A DNA stretch of 7,471 bases from Afipia sp. (GTDB lineage Bacteria > Pseudomonadota > Alphaproteobacteria > Rhizobiales > Xanthobacteraceae), in the NCBI GenBank assembly GCA_020056155.1, contig JAGVII010000271.1, positions 1-7,471 of the forward strand, read 5' to 3'. The translations under genes and the position numbers were made by a program. This document shows, in pieces, positions 5,306-7,471 of the stretch (within the stretch, counting starts at the first letter, position 1; each line of letters starts with the position of its first letter). A model generated the notes under the pieces. It saw only the letters and a list, made by a program, of their open reading frames with translations. It had not been told where the DNA came from and did no database searches.

Positions 5306-7471
5306 TTACCAGGTATCGATGCACGGACGCTTGCGATGTTCCCGTGGAGCCGGCTTAGGCACTGAACGAAGTCCCGCCATGATCCAGCTTCGCGTTTCGG
5401 CAGGATCGATCACATTGTCGATCTCGAATACCGACGCGATCGAAACAGCCTTGCCGTTGGCATAGAGTTCGGCGACCTTGGCCTTGTAGTAGGCCTCCCG
5501 CTCGGCCAGATCGGCAATCGCTTCCATCTCCTTGCGGAACCCGAGCCGGACATACCCTTCCAGTCCCATCCCGCCGAATTCGCCGGTCGGCCAGGCCGCA
5601 GTGAAGAATGACGCATGGAATCCGCCACCGATCATCGACTGCGCGCCGAGGCCGTAACCCTTGCGCAGCACGATACCGAACAGCGGCACCGTGATGCTTG
5701 CGCCGGTCACGAACATCCGCGCAACGTGACGCACGATCGCGGTCTTTTCCGCCTCCGGCCCGACCATAAAACCCGGCGTGTCGCACAGCGACACGATTGG
5801 AATGTCGTAGGCATCGCAGAGCTGCAGAAAGCGCGCAGCCTTGTCCCCGGCATCGGCGTCAATGGCGCCGCCAAGATGTTTCGGATTGTTCGCGATCAGG
5901 CCGAACGGCTTGCCCTCGACGCGAATGAATGCCGTGATCATGCCGACGCCGAAATCACGCCGGATTTCAAGGACCGATCCTTCGTCCGCGATCAGATCGA
6001 TCACGGAGCGGATATCGTAGACGCGCAACCGGTTTTCGGGGATCGCCCGGCGCAGCAGGCGCTGGTCCGGTGCTTTCCAATCGGCCAGTGCGCCCTGGAA
6101 ATACGACAGGTACTTCTGCGCGGCGGCGGTCGCCTCTTCCTCGTCCTTGACCAGAATATCGACAACGCCATTGGGTGACTGAAACGATACCGGCCCGACT
6201 TCCGCGGGATGATAGACGCCAAGACCACCGCCTTCGATCATCGCCGGGCCGCCCATGCCGATCGAGGCATTCTCGGTGGCGATGATGACGTCGCAGCAGC
6301 CAAGCATCGCGGCGTTGCCCGCGAAACAATAGCCCGAGACCACGCCGACCACCGGCACATGACCGGACAGCCGCGCAAACTGCACGAAGGACGGTCCATC
6401 AAGACCGGTCATGCCGAGCCGGTCGGTATCGCCGGGCCGTCCGCCGCCACCCTCTGCGTAGAACACCAGCGGCATGCGCCACTGTTCGGCGAGGGTCAGC
6501 ATCCGGTCGATCTTCTTGTGATTCATGTGGCCCTGGGTGCCGGCCAGCACGGTGTAATCGTAAGAGATCACCATGCAGCGGGCATCCTGCTCGCCGAGCT
6601 TGGCGGCATTGACCGTCGCGACACCGGCGACAAGACCGTCCGCCGGCGTGTTCTTGATGAGATCATCGACCGCTCGCCGCCGGCGCTGGCCGGCGATCGC
6701 CAGCGAGCCGTATTCCATGAACGATCCCTCATCGACCAGCTGCGCGATATTCTCCCGCGCCATTCTTTGATTGGTCTTGCGGCGGCGCTCCACCGATTGC
6801 GGGCGGTTTTCGTCGAGCGTGTTGCCCTGGCGCGCGATCACCTCGGCCAGATCGGGGCGAATGTAATCGAGATCGATCTCCGCCTCCTCCGCTGCCACGC
6901 GCTCACCCATCTCCACCGGTTCGATGTAGAGAATAGGCTCGCCCTGCATCAGCGTGGTGCCGTCTGTCACCGCGATCCTGGTGACCTTGCCGCCCTGCTG
7001 CGCGGTGACGAGATGCTCCATCTTCATCGATTCAATGATCGCAAGCTGCTGGCCGGGATGAACCACATCGCCCTCGGCCACCGGGATCGCGACCACCGTT
7101 CCCTGCAACGGCGCGGACACCGGCACCGAGCCCGCGGGCGCAACACCAACGTTACCCTTCTTCGTTGCCGCAGCGGGGTCTTCGCCAGCACCTGTGGCCG
7201 CGAAGAACAGCGGCGGCGCGGTTTCCCGTGCCGCGCCCACCAGCGCAGCCACGTTGGTATCGATGAAATTCGTGGTGATCTTGTTGGCTATGAAATCCGG
7301 ATTCGCCAGCAGCGCTTGCATGAACGGAATATTCGTGGCGACGCCATCGATACGGAATTCGCGCAATGTGCGCGCCGCTTTCGTCACCACGTCCGGCCAG
7401 CGCGCGGCTGGCGCGTGCACGATCACCTTGGCCAGCAGCGAGTCGAAGGCCGCACTGGTCTTGTAGCCCGC
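5306..7471 (-). CDS. Single-chain biotin-dependent acyl-CoA carboxylase, N-terminus outside the window
   Basis: The frame is open to the right edge, giving 721 residues up to the TAA at 5306. The true start lies off-window. Residues 1-75 (AGYKTSAAFDSLLAKVIVHA, then GVATNIPFMQALL) are the end of a biotin carboxylase domain. An Ala/Pro/Gly-rich linker follows, then a biotinyl domain (about 114-187) with ESMKMEH, whose K150 is the biotinylated lysine (codon 7022-7024). The carboxyltransferase (about 215-705) has both crotonase-like halves: N-half GGGGRPGD (341-348) and GYCFAGNAAMLG (380-391); C-half NNPKHLGGAI (528-537), DTPGFMVGPEAE (564-575) and RKGYGLGAQSM (603-613). The enzyme carboxylates an acyl-CoA using ATP and bicarbonate in the cytoplasm. 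Substrate (acetyl-, propionyl- or longer acyl-CoA) cannot be told from this. The biotin carboxylase, carrier and transferase are fused, unlike the usual separate subunits, as in known single-chain long-chain acyl-CoA carboxylases. It is convergent with the regulator gene (59 bases apart) and appears unrelated to the left-hand locus. Confidence 0.93.
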   Translation of the reverse strand, partial: AGYKTSAAFDSLLAKVIVHAPAARWPDVVTKAARTLREFRIDGVATNIPFMQALLANPDFIANKITTNFIDTNVAALVGAARETAPPLFFAATGAGEDPAAATKKGNVGVAPAGSVPVSAPLQGTVVAIPVAEGDVVHPGQQLAIIESMKMEHLVTAQQGGKVTRIAVTDGTTLMQGEPILYIEPVEMGERVAAEEAEIDLDYIRPDLAEVIARQGNTLDENRPQSVERRRKTNQRMARENIAQLVDEGSFMEYGSLAIAGQRRRRAVDDLIKNTPADGLVAGVATVNAAKLGEQDARCMVISYDYTVLAGTQGHMNHKKIDRMLTLAEQWRMPLVFYAEGGGGRPGDTDRLGMTGLDGPSFVQFARLSGHVPVVGVVSGYCFAGNAAMLGCCDVIIATENASIGMGGPAMIEGGGLGVYHPAEVGPVSFQSPNGVVDILVKDEEEATAAAQKYLSYFQGALADWKAPDQRLLRRAIPENRLRVYDIRSVIDLIADEGSVLEIRRDFGVGMITAFIRVEGKPFGLIANNPKHLGGAIDADAGDKAARFLQLCDAYDIPIVSLCDTPGFMVGPEAEKTAIVRHVARMFVTGASITVPLFGIVLRKGYGLGAQSMIGGGFHASFFTAAWPTGEFGGMGLEGYVRLGFRKEMEAIADLAEREAYYKAKVAELYANGKAVSIASVFEIDNVIDPAETRSWIMAGLRSVPKPAPREHRKRPCIDTW

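Noticed and set aside
1..7471. CRISPR array, tRNA, rRNA, insertion sequence or integrase
   Set aside because: No regularly spaced direct repeats with unique spacers, no cloverleaf-like segment, and no transposase or recombinase motifs were seen on either strand.

Overview
The window looks like a chromosomal stretch of an alphaproteobacterium, most likely of the Bradyrhizobium/Afipia/Rhodopseudomonas group (Nitrobacteraceae). This is inferred from GC-rich codon use, the character of the single-chain biotin-dependent carboxylase, and resemblance of the first minus-strand protein to 'type I secretion protein' entries I remember from Bradyrhizobium-type genomes. No database search was possible. 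The organism call is an inference.

Layout. (1) 1-1307, minus: 5' part of a large repeat protein of the 'type I secretion protein' kind, running off the left edge. (2) 1390-1419: a strong hairpin terminator read on the minus strand. (3) 1430-2221, minus: a 263-residue acidic, low-complexity protein built of DQ/QK, Q-rich and N/D/E/K blocks, including twelve consecutive four-residue repeats. (4) 2222-2709: a gene-free stretch of 488 bases whose part next to gene 3 (2264-2345) is four inverted repeats laid end to end. (5) 2710-3279, minus: a 189-residue helical protein carrying an RNxxxH motif as in HEPN proteins. (6) 3412-3966, plus, divergent from gene 5: an unrecognised 184-residue protein. 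(7) 4200-5246, plus: a NarL/FixJ-type (LuxR HTH) regulator with a degenerate receiver and a long disordered N-terminus. (8) 5306-7471, minus and convergent with gene 7: the C-terminal two thirds of a single-chain acyl-CoA carboxylase (end of biotin carboxylase, biotinyl domain, carboxyltransferase), running off the right edge. It looks like core metabolism and unrelated to the rest.

How the genes may work together. The most informative observation is that the secreted-type protein and the low-complexity protein share an 11-residue motif, I-x-Q-x-N-x-[ILM]-x-[DN]-x-D, with four copies in the visible part of the first and one exact copy in the second. Together with their tandem order and the terminator between them, this suggests a pair of co-functioning, possibly exported or surface proteins made in unequal amounts. 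The nearby orphan regulator, whose receiver lacks the usual acidic phosphorylation pocket, is a plausible controller, and the palindrome array upstream of gene 3 is a plausible target. These functional links are inferences. The sequence shows the motifs, the repeats and the gene order.
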